64,000 bases of DNA from Paenisporosarcina sp. HGH0030 (lineage in GTDB: Bacteria; Bacillota; Bacilli; Bacillales_A; Planococcaceae). Shown piece by piece: positions 11,165 through 19,095 of the stretch; position 1 is the stretch's first letter; each line of letters opens with the position of its first letter. Where the stretch lies: the NCBI RefSeq assembly GCF_000411295.1, contig NZ_KE150421.1, positions 69,265-133,264 on the forward strand. Direction: 5' to 3'. The notes below the pieces were generated by a model. The model was given only the letters and a program-made list of their open reading frames with translations. It was not told the origin of the DNA and ran no database searches. A program made the position numbers and the translations under genes.

Positions 11165-11626
11165 TTGTGGCCCATTATATTGTTATTGATGTGGTGCTTT
11201 TTCGAAGCTTTTTTTGTTTACCGGATATTTATTAAGAAGCATTTCCTGTTTGATGATCGATTTACAAAGTCGATGTGTATGGCTATATCCATGATGTCTT
11301 CATTTGCCATGGCGTTTTACACTCGTTTGCTTCTTCCTGTCAATCAGCCTATTTTTTATTTGATTCCCTTGGTAATAGGACTTTGCATTGGCTGGAAGTT
11401 CGGGGCCATGATTAAAGCTCCTGCTTCCTTAAATGGAATTTATAATGGTGCAATTGGTGGAATCATGGGAATGATGTTTGGTGCAGTCCTGCAAAATCCA
11501 GCCCTGTGCAAGATCCCAATTGAAACGGAAGCCATGATTGCTGAAAACATGTATATTCTGGCCTTTTTCATTGCCTGCCTTCATGCACTCGTATGCCAGC
11601 TCGTTCGCTATTCATTTAGGGTGTAA
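11165..11626 (+). CDS. mnxB: MnxB-like integral membrane protein
   Basis: 153 residues, start TTG 11165, eight bases after the mnxA stop, with AAAGGTCGTGATG in front; ATG 11189 is an alternative. Four or five membrane helices are visible, including a Gly/Met-rich segment (GIYNGAIGGIMGMMFGAVL) similar to the corresponding segment in MnxA. Shared length class, topology and motif suggest an ancient duplication of mnxA. The adjacent Cys/Met residues (PALCKIP, MIAENM) could be of interest for copper handling, but that is speculation. Role within Mn oxidation unknown. Confidence 0.6.
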   Translation: MWPIILLLMWCFFEAFFVYRIFIKKHFLFDDRFTKSMCMAISMMSSFAMAFYTRLLLPVNQPIFYLIPLVIGLCIGWKFGAMIKAPASLNGIYNGAIGGIMGMMFGAVLQNPALCKIPIETEAMIAENMYILAFFIACLHALVCQLVRYSFRV

Positions 11627-11664
11627 TGGAGCTCGTTCTCATGAAAAAACCAAGGAGGAGTTAA

Positions 11665-12252
11665 ATGAAATTTTTTGCATTCACCATTTTATTGATTGGG
11701 GGAATTTTGGCCATCTACTTCTTTTGGCCCGAATCAACCAGCTTGCCTAAGATGGGTACCGTAACTGATTGGGAACTGACAGAAGTGGGAACAGAGGAAG
11801 TGCCTGCCCATGATAAGCCAAAACTTATCACATTTTTCTATACAAACTGTCCAGATATTTGCCCTACCACTATGATTGATCTGCAAAATCTGCAGCAATC
11901 GATGGAGGACGAAGGGATAACTGAAGATCAATATCTTATTGTATCGGTGACGCTGGACCCGGCCTACGATACAGAAGAAAGAATTCTCCAATATAAAGAA
12001 GCTTTTGGAATCTCAAGTGACAATTGGCTGTTTTTAAGAGGCTCTGAAAAAGAAATCAGAGGGTTTACCAAGTCCTTCAACTTTGTGTATGAAAAGAATA
12101 AGGATGGGTTCCTAACCCACTCCACATCGATGTATATTGTGGACTCAAAGAACCAAATCAGATCCATCCACGACATGGCGGTGGGAGACAAAAAAGTGAA
12201 TACCGAGGAAATTCTCCACCATTTCATGCAATTGATAAAAGAAGCAGAATAG
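11665..12252 (+). CDS. mnxC: Sco1/SenC-like copper chaperone or thiol oxidoreductase
   Basis: 195 residues with an N-terminal signal-anchor (residues 1-22), then a thioredoxin-fold domain facing outwards. The Sco Cu site is present: Cys62 and Cys66 in NCPDICPTTM and the distal His152 in THSTSMYIVD. Also visible are the Sco-family strands ITFFYTNC and IVSVTLDPAYDT. Sco proteins carry Cu(I)/Cu(II) or reduce Cys ligands for copper assembly; in this operon the client is presumably the multicopper oxidase MnxG. It has a good ribosome site (AAGGAGGAG). MnxC of Bacillus SG-1 is likewise Sco-like. Confidence 0.85.
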   Translation: MKFFAFTILLIGGILAIYFFWPESTSLPKMGTVTDWELTEVGTEEVPAHDKPKLITFFYTNCPDICPTTMIDLQNLQQSMEDEGITEDQYLIVSVTLDPAYDTEERILQYKEAFGISSDNWLFLRGSEKEIRGFTKSFNFVYEKNKDGFLTHSTSMYIVDSKNQIRSIHDMAVGDKKVNTEEILHHFMQLIKEAE

Positions 12253-12339
12253 TTTGGCTGGTCTAGTCTTTTTATAGTTCATAAAATTATGGGCTCAACA
12301 TAAATTATGGAAGAGATTTCAAAATGAAGGAGCCTGCAT

Positions 12340-13071
12340 ATGAAGGATCATTTTGAGGAAACGGGATCGTTAGGCCAGACAACGGACGATTTGAACAAAA
12401 ATCCTTCGTTTTCTTCACCAACCAGTGCGGTTTCCGAAGAAGAGACGAGAATTCTTTCCGAGTATATCGCCCAGAAAAACCTGTTTAAAGTGACGAGCCA
12501 AGACGAATCCCGCAGGAAAGTCCTTTTCTTGAAGCAGTTTTTTAAAATGAAGCGGAACCAGCAAGTTGTCGTTTCTTCTGTCATCGAAAAGGATATCCCT
12601 TTGACGACTGAGGGAAAAGTTGCAACGATTGGAAGAGATTTTGTCATGCTGACAGATCTGAAAAAAAGATTATGGATTCCCTACAGAGCGATTCAATCTG
12701 CAACCATCCCCTTTGGATTTCCCACTTACTCCAATACTCACCAACATTTTATTTATGATAATAACCTCCAGCAAAAGCTCGTTCTTCAATTCGGTGAAAC
12801 AGTAGCTAAAAAAGACGTCCTAATCCGCCAGTTTTTTGAAGAATCTCTTCAAACAAACCTTCACTCCTGGAAAGGAATCTGGGTTGAAACCAGAACAGCT
12901 GACAACATCTTTTTCGGGAAAATCGCGTCAGCCACAAAAGCAGATTTAATTCTTCAGCTGTCAAAGAAAAAAGAAAGCGTGATTCCATTAAATGAGATTC
13001 GCTTTGTTTCAACTATCGGGATAATCTCACTGTGGAAAAAGGTCCTGAAGTTATGGCTGGAAAAAGATTGA
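12340..13071 (+). CDS. mnxD: MnxD-like protein with two small beta-barrel repeats
   Basis: 243 residues, ATG 12340 after AAGGAG. The first 40 residues are Ser/Glu/Thr-rich and probably disordered. Two similar segments follow: TTEGKVATIGRDFVMLTD with RLWIPYRAIQSATIPFG (about residues 86-130), and DNIFFGKIASATKADLILQL with ESVIPLNEIRFVSTIGI (about 187-232). Each has the order strand - G-x-V/I turn - strand - 'IP..xI' strand seen in LSm-like DUF2642 spore proteins. The same order recurs in MnxE, MnxF and the two genes after mnxG. No signal peptide. Named by operon position. Confidence 0.6.
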   Translation: MKDHFEETGSLGQTTDDLNKNPSFSSPTSAVSEEETRILSEYIAQKNLFKVTSQDESRRKVLFLKQFFKMKRNQQVVVSSVIEKDIPLTTEGKVATIGRDFVMLTDLKKRLWIPYRAIQSATIPFGFPTYSNTHQHFIYDNNLQQKLVLQFGETVAKKDVLIRQFFEESLQTNLHSWKGIWVETRTADNIFFGKIASATKADLILQLSKKKESVIPLNEIRFVSTIGIISLWKKVLKLWLEKD

Positions 13072-13091
13072 AATAATAAGGGGGCAAATTG

Positions 13092-13382
13092 ATGGAACAA
13101 ACAGAGGATAATTTATATGAAGAGCTGAAAAAGCTTATTGGGGATGACCTAATTGTCATAACCCGGGCCGTCCAGCTGAACTTACTCGGCCAAGTATTCC
13201 GCCCCATTTTCTCTGGAACGGTTTCTGACGTTCAGCATGGTCATATGACGTTGTCACCAGTCATCATTAAAATGGTGAATGCTCCATTTTATAATTTTCC
13301 TTTCCCGATAAGCATTCCATTTGAGCAAATTGTATCTTACTCGACGGAAGTGCCTGTTGATGAAGTGTTCCCATTAGCATAA
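13092..13382 (+). CDS. mnxE: MnxE-like small subunit of the Mn oxidase complex
   Basis: 96 residues from ATG 13092, six bases after AAGGGGGC (a TTG one codon earlier is possible). The sequence runs from DLIVITRAVQLNLLGQVFRPIF to ISIPFEQIVSYSTEVP, a five-strand small-barrel pattern. In the purified Mnx complex of marine Bacillus, MnxE and MnxF form a small-subunit oligomer that binds MnxG and copper. The position directly before mnxF-mnxG and the size match. Two His (QHGH) lie in the loop near residues 48-51. Sequence similarity to known MnxE was judged from memory only. Confidence 0.7.
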   Translation: MEQTEDNLYEELKKLIGDDLIVITRAVQLNLLGQVFRPIFSGTVSDVQHGHMTLSPVIIKMVNAPFYNFPFPISIPFEQIVSYSTEVPVDEVFPLA

Positions 13383-13400
13383 TTGAGGAGAGATTATTAA

Positions 13401-13712
13401 ATGACTAACGAAAAAAGTGAATGCAGGCCGGTTAATGATACAAGAGAGGAAGCTCTTGTATTTTATTTCAAAAAAAATATAGGACGGCGGGCATTCATAT
13501 TGACTGAAGCCTTTCCATTTATGTTCATAGGCAAGATCAAAGGAATATTGGGAGATATCGTGACATTGTATGTACAAACCACATCCGTACCTGCCTTGGA
13601 AGGAAAGGTATGGAACATTCATATCGATTCCATTGATGTGTTCTACATTGAAACAGGCACCGGGGCAAAAATTCCTTATTTAAAAGATTATTCGGATGAG
13701 GAACTTGCATGA
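13401..13712 (+). CDS. mnxF: MnxF-like small subunit of the Mn oxidase complex
   Basis: 103 residues, ATG 13401 after GAGGAGAG. The core GRRAFILTEAFPFMFIGKI ... WNIHIDSIDVFYIETGTG has the same strand order and closing 'I.IDSI' strand as MnxE. Its stop overlaps the mnxG start (ATGA at 13709-13712), so it is translationally coupled to the oxidase, as expected for a stoichiometric partner. No signal peptide, in line with assembly in the mother cell and deposition on the spore. Confidence 0.72.
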   Translation: MTNEKSECRPVNDTREEALVFYFKKNIGRRAFILTEAFPFMFIGKIKGILGDIVTLYVQTTSVPALEGKVWNIHIDSIDVFYIETGTGAKIPYLKDYSDEELA

Positions 13713-16700
13713 CAAGAAGGTATGATGTAGCAGCAATTCCGATTCGTATTGTTCTGAATTCATTTGGAGACCACAACCCTAATGGGATGATGTACGTTCT
13801 GAAAGAAAATGAGCATAAAGTTAAAGACTTGGTCAAAAAGAATCCTTTCTCTCCTGTAGAGCTCGTCCAGCCTCTCGTAATCCGGGCAAATGAAGGAGAA
13901 ACGATTGAAATTCTTTTCAAAAATAAATTGGATTTCAATACAGGCATGCATTTTCAGCAAGCCGAATATGATGTATGCCAATCGGACGGAGCAAATGTAG
14001 GGTTCAATAAAGATACGACGGCTGCCCCAGGGGAATCTATTCTATATCGATTGCATGCGGTTAAAGAAGGAACGTATATCTTTTCTGATCTGGGCAATCC
14101 GGCAAGCGGTGAAAATGGTTCCAATTCCAATGGGTTGTTTGGGGCTTTATTGATCCAGCCCCGCTTTTCCTGGTGGACGGACCCAGAGACGGGCAAAACC
14201 ATGAATAGCGGTGTGTATGCTGATGTACATCATCCTTTGCTTCCTTCGTATCGGGAATACGCCTGGATATTCCATGATGAAATGGAGGTCGATGATTTAA
14301 CGGGAAACCGGCCAATCAATCATCTTACTAATCAGGAGGAGGAATCCTTTCATGGGGCTAACTACCGGTATGAACCGATCAACAGACGCCAGCAGCTCAT
14401 TGAAGAAGGGGTTGTAGGACCTAATACGGAAGGTGAAGAAGTCCATCATGACTCATGGGTATTTGGAGATCCATCAACCCCGATTTTGAGGGGATATGTA
14501 GGGGATCCTGCAAAATTCCGTGTGATACATGGCGGGGTGAAAGAGACGCACGTCTTTCATTATCATGTACATCAATGGTTGAGTGATCCGCAAGACCTCA
14601 ACTCGGAAATGCTAGATTCCCAAGCGATAAGTCCTCAATCCCACTACACAGTTGAGCCTCTTTACGGGTTGGGAAGCCTACAAGGCTCCTTTGGTGACGC
14701 CATTGTCCATTGCCATCTGTATCCGCATTTCGCAGCCGGAATGTGGGGCATGAACCGAATATTTGATACGCTTCAGGACGGTTGCCAGTGCTACCCGAAT
14801 GGTGTCCCTATAAAGGCTTTGCAGCCATTGCCTGACCGTAAAGCCCCGCCGAAGCCTACAAAATTGAAACCGGGGTTCCCGAATTTCATCCCAGGGAAGG
14901 TCGGTTACAAGGCGCCTCGTCCACCTCTGGGAATCAAGGGGGGACGGGGATTGACGGAACTGGAACGCAACGCAGCAGTGAAAAATCCAAGACCAGGGGC
15001 TGTATTTGTAAATCCATCACCTGAAGATGCAATCGTGAAGGAATTTAACGTCTCGGTAATCGAACTGCCCGTAACCTATAACAAACAGGGCTGGCATGAT
15101 CCGAAAGCCAGGATTTATGTGCTGGATGAAGACCTAGATGATGTATGTTCAGGCAAGAAAGAGCCTGAACCGCTCGTTTTCCATGCATCGGCACATAATA
15201 GCATCCGCATTAATTTTACAAACCGATTGCCCCATATTCTTGATGGCGATGCATTCCAGCTGGTGACGAGAGCGTACGAAACCGGTTTCCATATTCACTT
15301 TGTAAAATTTGATGTTCTGGTGAACGATGGGGCAAATGTCGGCTGGAACTATGATTCTTCGGTACTGCCAGGTGAAACCATCCAGTATGAATATTACGCT
15401 GATATCGAGTTGAAAGCCTGGTTCGTCCATGATCACTTATTTCCAGCCTCCCATCAGCAGCATGGTGTATTCGGATCTGGCGTTGTCCACCCGCGATTTA
15501 CGGAGATTCTCGATTCGGCTACAGGGGAAGAGGTTGCCCGCGGCGCCCAGGTCACTACCCGGAATCCCTTGATTCCTGATTATCGGGATTTTGTGCTATT
15601 CGCACAGGATTTCGCCTTGCTGTTCGATAAAGACGGCAAACCCCTTCAGCCCCCTGGGTTCCCAGGCTCTTTTGATGACCCGGGTTTATTCGGGGTGAAC
15701 TACAAAAATGAACCCCTTCAATTCCGATTAGGACCTGATTGCGATCCTGCCTATACATTCAGTTCTTATGTGAATGGTGATCCAATTACCCCGATATTGA
15801 AAGCATACGAAGGAGACACCATTCGGATCCGGCTCCTCCAAGGGTGTCAGGAAGAATCCCATAGCTTCAATGTCCATGGGTTGAGGTGGCTAAAGCAGCG
15901 AAAGAATTTGAATTCAAATGTCGAAGAGCAGCAGCATATTGGAATATCCGAATCTTTTACCATGGAAACTTTTATTCCCCGAGCGGGAGATTATTTCTGG
16001 GCATTTGAAACGGAAGAAGATCTATGGAATGGGCTTTGGGGATTGATTAGGGCATTTGATGAAAGAGTTCCGGGTCTTATCCCTTTATCTGACCGTCCAG
16101 CCCCTTTAAAGCGTTCAAGGCCACTCCCTGAATGTACGGGGAAAAAGCCTCCTAAAGCAGATGACCCTACTAAAGTTCCAGTCAAAAAAGGTCCAATCCG
16201 CTATTTCGATATCGTAGCTTTCCAAGTGCCACTTAGCTATAACAGTTTTGAAGATCACGATCCTCATGGGATCATTTTCACACTTAGGAAAGATATGGAT
16301 GCTATTTTAAAAGGAAAGAAAAATCCGGAACCGCTGGTCATTCGTGGAAACGTTGGAGATACAATTGAAATTGCTCTCACTAGCCTTTTGAAACTGGATC
16401 TATTCCCATTCAAGGATGGCATCTACCCTTATCCGGAAGTAAAGGAGCAGGCTTTCTATCCGCCATCTTTGAGAATCTCCATGCACCCTCAATTGATCCA
16501 GTATGATGTGAAAACATCTGCAGGGGAAACAGTTGGTTTCAATGGAGACCAAACGGTAGGGCCAGGTGAAAGCAGGAAATATCGCTGGTATGTTGATGCC
16601 CCAATGGGTGCATGCGGCATGTGGGATATGGCGGATATCCGCAACCATAAGTCCCACGGCGCATTCGGCGCATTTATTGCCGAACCAAGGGGAACAGAGC

Positions 16701-17353
16701 ATTTAGATCCCTATACGCTGAAGCCGGTCAAAACCGGAGCGAATGTGGTTCTACGTAACCCATTCCTTCCAAGCATAAGGGAATTCGTCATCATCATGCA
16801 TGACGGCGTAAGGCTGCTTGATAAAAAAGAACAGGTAATAGTCGATCCTCTTGCGGGGATGATTTTGCCACCTCCGGACATTGATGAAGACGAAGTCGAT
16901 ACGTATGACCAAGGTTCCAGAGGATTCAACTATCGAAGTGAACGTTTGGTCAACCGCTACCGCAAACATTCAGTGCTGCAAGACTTATTCAGTTCGTGTG
17001 TTTTCGGGGACCCAGCTACGCCATTGTTTGAAAGCTACTTAGGAGACCCGGTTACAATTCGATTGGTGACGCCAGCAGAAAGGCGCAGGACGCATACGTT
17101 CCATATTCATGGACATCGCTTTCGATTTGAAGTGAAAAATTTGAATTCGCGTACGGAATCATTTGCAGGATTGAACGTAGCGGGGGCAGCGCGCAATTTG
17201 GAATTGCTCGGCGGCGCTGGCGCTTATATGGGATTCCCAGGGGATTATATGTACCGTGCAGGAAATATACTCTGGGACATAGAGCAGGGTATGTGGGGGA
17301 TAATGAGAATTCACAAAGGGATTCAAGAACACTTGCCTCCATTAGAGAAATAG
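13709..17353 (+). CDS. mnxG: Multicopper Mn(II) oxidase MnxG
   Basis: A 1214-residue multicopper oxidase, far longer than laccases (about 500) and the same size as MnxG of Mn-oxidising Bacillus; repeated cupredoxin-like domains are expected. Copper motifs appear in a permuted order. HVFHYHVHQ (His281, 284, 286) is followed by HCHLYPHFAAGM (His334, Cys335, His336, His340, Met345). Then come FHIHF (His528, 530) and VHDHL (His574, 576). The second motif holds the type 1 site. Further His clusters at ESHSFNVHG (718, 723) and HTFHIHGHRF (1129-1136) lack an HCH partner. No signal peptide. MnxG oxidises Mn(II) by two electrons to Mn(IV) oxide on the spore surface. A direct-acting laccase-type enzyme is the only alternative, unlikely given size and operon. 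Confidence 0.92.
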   Translation: MTRRYDVAAIPIRIVLNSFGDHNPNGMMYVLKENEHKVKDLVKKNPFSPVELVQPLVIRANEGETIEILFKNKLDFNTGMHFQQAEYDVCQSDGANVGFNKDTTAAPGESILYRLHAVKEGTYIFSDLGNPASGENGSNSNGLFGALLIQPRFSWWTDPETGKTMNSGVYADVHHPLLPSYREYAWIFHDEMEVDDLTGNRPINHLTNQEEESFHGANYRYEPINRRQQLIEEGVVGPNTEGEEVHHDSWVFGDPSTPILRGYVGDPAKFRVIHGGVKETHVFHYHVHQWLSDPQDLNSEMLDSQAISPQSHYTVEPLYGLGSLQGSFGDAIVHCHLYPHFAAGMWGMNRIFDTLQDGCQCYPNGVPIKALQPLPDRKAPPKPTKLKPGFPNFIPGKVGYKAPRPPLGIKGGRGLTELERNAAVKNPRPGAVFVNPSPEDAIVKEFNVSVIELPVTYNKQGWHDPKARIYVLDEDLDDVCSGKKEPEPLVFHASAHNSIRINFTNRLPHILDGDAFQLVTRAYETGFHIHFVKFDVLVNDGANVGWNYDSSVLPGETIQYEYYADIELKAWFVHDHLFPASHQQHGVFGSGVVHPRFTEILDSATGEEVARGAQVTTRNPLIPDYRDFVLFAQDFALLFDKDGKPLQPPGFPGSFDDPGLFGVNYKNEPLQFRLGPDCDPAYTFSSYVNGDPITPILKAYEGDTIRIRLLQGCQEESHSFNVHGLRWLKQRKNLNSNVEEQQHIGISESFTMETFIPRAGDYFWAFETEEDLWNGLWGLIRAFDERVPGLIPLSDRPAPLKRSRPLPECTGKKPPKADDPTKVPVKKGPIRYFDIVAFQVPLSYNSFEDHDPHGIIFTLRKDMDAILKGKKNPEPLVIRGNVGDTIEIALTSLLKLDLFPFKDGIYPYPEVKEQAFYPPSLRISMHPQLIQYDVKTSAGETVGFNGDQTVGPGESRKYRWYVDAPMGACGMWDMADIRNHKSHGAFGAFIAEPRGTEHLDPYTLKPVKTGANVVLRNPFLPSIREFVIIMHDGVRLLDKKEQVIVDPLAGMILPPPDIDEDEVDTYDQGSRGFNYRSERLVNRYRKHSVLQDLFSSCVFGDPATPLFESYLGDPVTIRLVTPAERRRTHTFHIHGHRFRFEVKNLNSRTESFAGLNVAGAARNLELLGGAGAYMGFPGDYMYRAGNILWDIEQGMWGIMRIHKGIQEHLPPLEK

Positions 17354-17360
17354 AGCGAAC

Positions 17361-17390
17361 AGAAGAGAAGAATAATTTCTTCTCTTTTTT
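17361..17390 (+). terminator. Terminator of the mnx operon
   Basis: AGAAGAGAAGAA / TTCTTCTC followed by six T, eight bases after the mnxG stop. The next gene has its own ribosome site 35 bases on and may use partial read-through. Confidence 0.75.
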
Positions 17391-17425
17391 CTACATAGAA
17401 TTACTTTCGGGAAGGGGGTGAGAAA

Positions 17426-18148
17426 ATGAAAAAAGAAAACCATGAGGAAATATCATCTGATGAAAAGGTACAAAAAAAGTTTGATAAAGAAAGTTATTTC
17501 TTTATACCCGTACAATGCTGTCCCGATCGGTACCCATCCCCAAATATTCCTTCCCCTACGAGCTGCCTTCCGCAAGAAGATTTGGAACGAGTAATTGAAA
17601 AGATAAGGGCTGCAAATGAATTGCTTCTTGATCTGGCTCTGGGCGAGGAGCGGCTGCCAGATGAAACTTATCAGAAAGTTTTTGACGGTTTAATTGGACT
17701 GCGAGTTGAGATTACCGCTCTATCAGGAGAAACCTGTGAGGGGAAAGTCTCCCTGTCAGGCTATGATTTTGTTGTGCTTCGCAATGAAGAAAAGGTATTC
17801 ATCTACCCATATAGTCAAATCGATATAGTTAAGCCTTTTGGGCGTTTTGCGGATCCTTACGATGACCCTGAACTAAGGGAAATCGATCCTTGCTTTCGCC
17901 GGGAATTGACCTTTAACTTCGGGGATGTCGTTTCATCTTCGCCAGAATTAATCCATCTGTTTTTCAGGATGAGGCTGAACATCTATTTACTTGTATATGA
18001 AGAAAAACATATACAAGTACAAATTGATGGCCAAACAATTGAAGGACAAATGAAAAAAGTAGATAAAGAATCAATTAGTCTAGAAGTGGCTGGACAACTG
18101 ACAACCATTTCAATAGTTAAAATCAAATTGTTTACCTTAAACAATTAA
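17426..18148 (+). CDS. Spore-coat-like protein with two LSm/DUF2642-like repeats
   Basis: 240 residues, ATG 17426 after AAGGGGGTGAG. A charged head and a short Cys/Pro segment (FIPVQCCPDRYPSPNIPSP, PTSCLP) come first. Then GLRVEITALSGETCEGKVSL with FIYPYSQIDIVKPFG (about residues 90-140), and NIYLLVYEEKHIQVQIDGQT with ISIVKIKLFTL (about 185-235). Both segments have the strand pattern of DUF2642 spore proteins and of MnxD/E/F. The place directly after mnxG makes a role in the oxidase layer plausible, but none is known. Not part of the classical mnxA-G set. Confidence 0.65.
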   Translation: MKKENHEEISSDEKVQKKFDKESYFFIPVQCCPDRYPSPNIPSPTSCLPQEDLERVIEKIRAANELLLDLALGEERLPDETYQKVFDGLIGLRVEITALSGETCEGKVSLSGYDFVVLRNEEKVFIYPYSQIDIVKPFGRFADPYDDPELREIDPCFRRELTFNFGDVVSSSPELIHLFFRMRLNIYLLVYEEKHIQVQIDGQTIEGQMKKVDKESISLEVAGQLTTISIVKIKLFTLNN

Positions 18149-18154
18149 ACAAAA

Positions 18155-18202
18155 AAAGTCAGCTTTTTGAAGGAAACCTTCATAATAGCTGACTTATTTT
18201 TT
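18155..18202. terminator. Bidirectional terminator between convergent coat-like genes
   Basis: AAGTCAGCTTTTTGAAGG / CCTTCATAATAGCTGACTT hairpin with A-run before and T-run after. Confidence 0.8.
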
Positions 18203-18233
18203 AACTGGTGAGGTACTTGATAGAACTCTTTAT

Positions 18234-18725
18234 TCAATCTTTAGATATAGCTGTTTCAACGGTTACGATCCTATCAATGGAAAAAATCAGTGTTCTGCCT
18301 TTCATATGCTCCCTATTTCCATGAAGCTCCGATTTTTCCTCAAAATCTTTTTGAGTTAATTCTTCCTCTTCCATTTCTTCTTCAACTGGTTCTCCGTCAA
18401 CTAACGGCAGAAGCAATTCAACAAAATTGGACCCCACATAAATGATTTTACCAAACGCTGAATGGCCATTCTCCAGTTCTATATTGACGTTGAACCAAAG
18501 AAGTTGATACAAGCGGTAATTTAGACCCTCCGTCAATCCTGCTAATCGAATACTGAAATCATCATCACACAAATTCCTGCGGCAACGATTTCGACAGCAA
18601 TTGCATCCAATTCCATACCCACATCCACAACTTGAAGGACAACATGCCCAATAGGAGCAATTTCTGAAGTCTAAATCAAAATCGCGGGTATGGCACCCGC
18701 AGTCCGTGTCTTTATGCTTTTCCAA
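18234..18725 (-). CDS. Cys-rich spore-coat-like protein with one LSm-like domain
   Basis: 163 residues from TTG 18725; AAAGGAGG overlaps the upstream in-frame ATG at 18746, so the TTG is the better start. The first 50 residues hold twelve Cys (SSCGCGYGIGC, NCCRNRC). This is unusual outside metal-binding or cross-linked coat proteins. The rest, NVNIELENGHSAFGKIIYVG ... RTLIFSIDRIVTVETA, matches the small-barrel pattern of MnxE/F, interrupted by an acidic Glu-rich loop. Probably a spore-coat protein linked to the mnx cluster; metal binding is inference. Confidence 0.65.
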   Translation of the reverse strand: MEKHKDTDCGCHTRDFDLDFRNCSYWACCPSSCGCGYGIGCNCCRNRCRRNLCDDDFSIRLAGLTEGLNYRLYQLLWFNVNIELENGHSAFGKIIYVGSNFVELLLPLVDGEPVEEEMEEEELTQKDFEEKSELHGNREHMKGRTLIFSIDRIVTVETAISKD

Positions 18726-18746
18726 AATAACACAACCTCCTTTCAT

Positions 18747-19095
18747 TTTATTATTGATATATGAAATTTTTTACATTAGTTTTGGTCTGGAACCTAAAAA
18801 GATAGAAAGTAAATTATTAAACCAATAGATTTTACTATTAGTGTTTTGGGTGATGAACGAATTTATGGATAGGGGAGGTCGAAGATACGAGTTTATTACA
18901 GAATTAAATAAGGGGAAATTAGAGGAATTGAGATGAAAAATCTTAATCCCTCTTTTTTAAATTGTCTGATTTATGAAGAATTGCTACGGATGTTCCTTAA
19001 AGAGATTTCAAAGCATCTGCAAATGCGGTCTGTTTCCAAGGCACTATGAAAACCCAATTCTATTTAATGATTATAAAAAACAGATACAAAGCAAA
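18747..19095. other. Intergenic stretch after the mnx-associated genes
   Basis: AT-rich, 349 bases. A 27-codon reading frame at 18853-18933 (MNEFMDRGGRRYEF...) follows no ribosome site and may be a gene relic. No terminator or RNA recognised. Confidence 0.4.

Noticed and set aside
13709-17353. Ordinary laccase or CotA-like bilirubin oxidase
   Set aside because: More than twice the length, permuted copper motifs and an operon with Sco-like and MnxE/F-like genes.
18853-18933. Possible small gene MNEFMDRGGRRYEF...
   Set aside because: 27 codons, no ribosome site, no recognised family; at most a relic.
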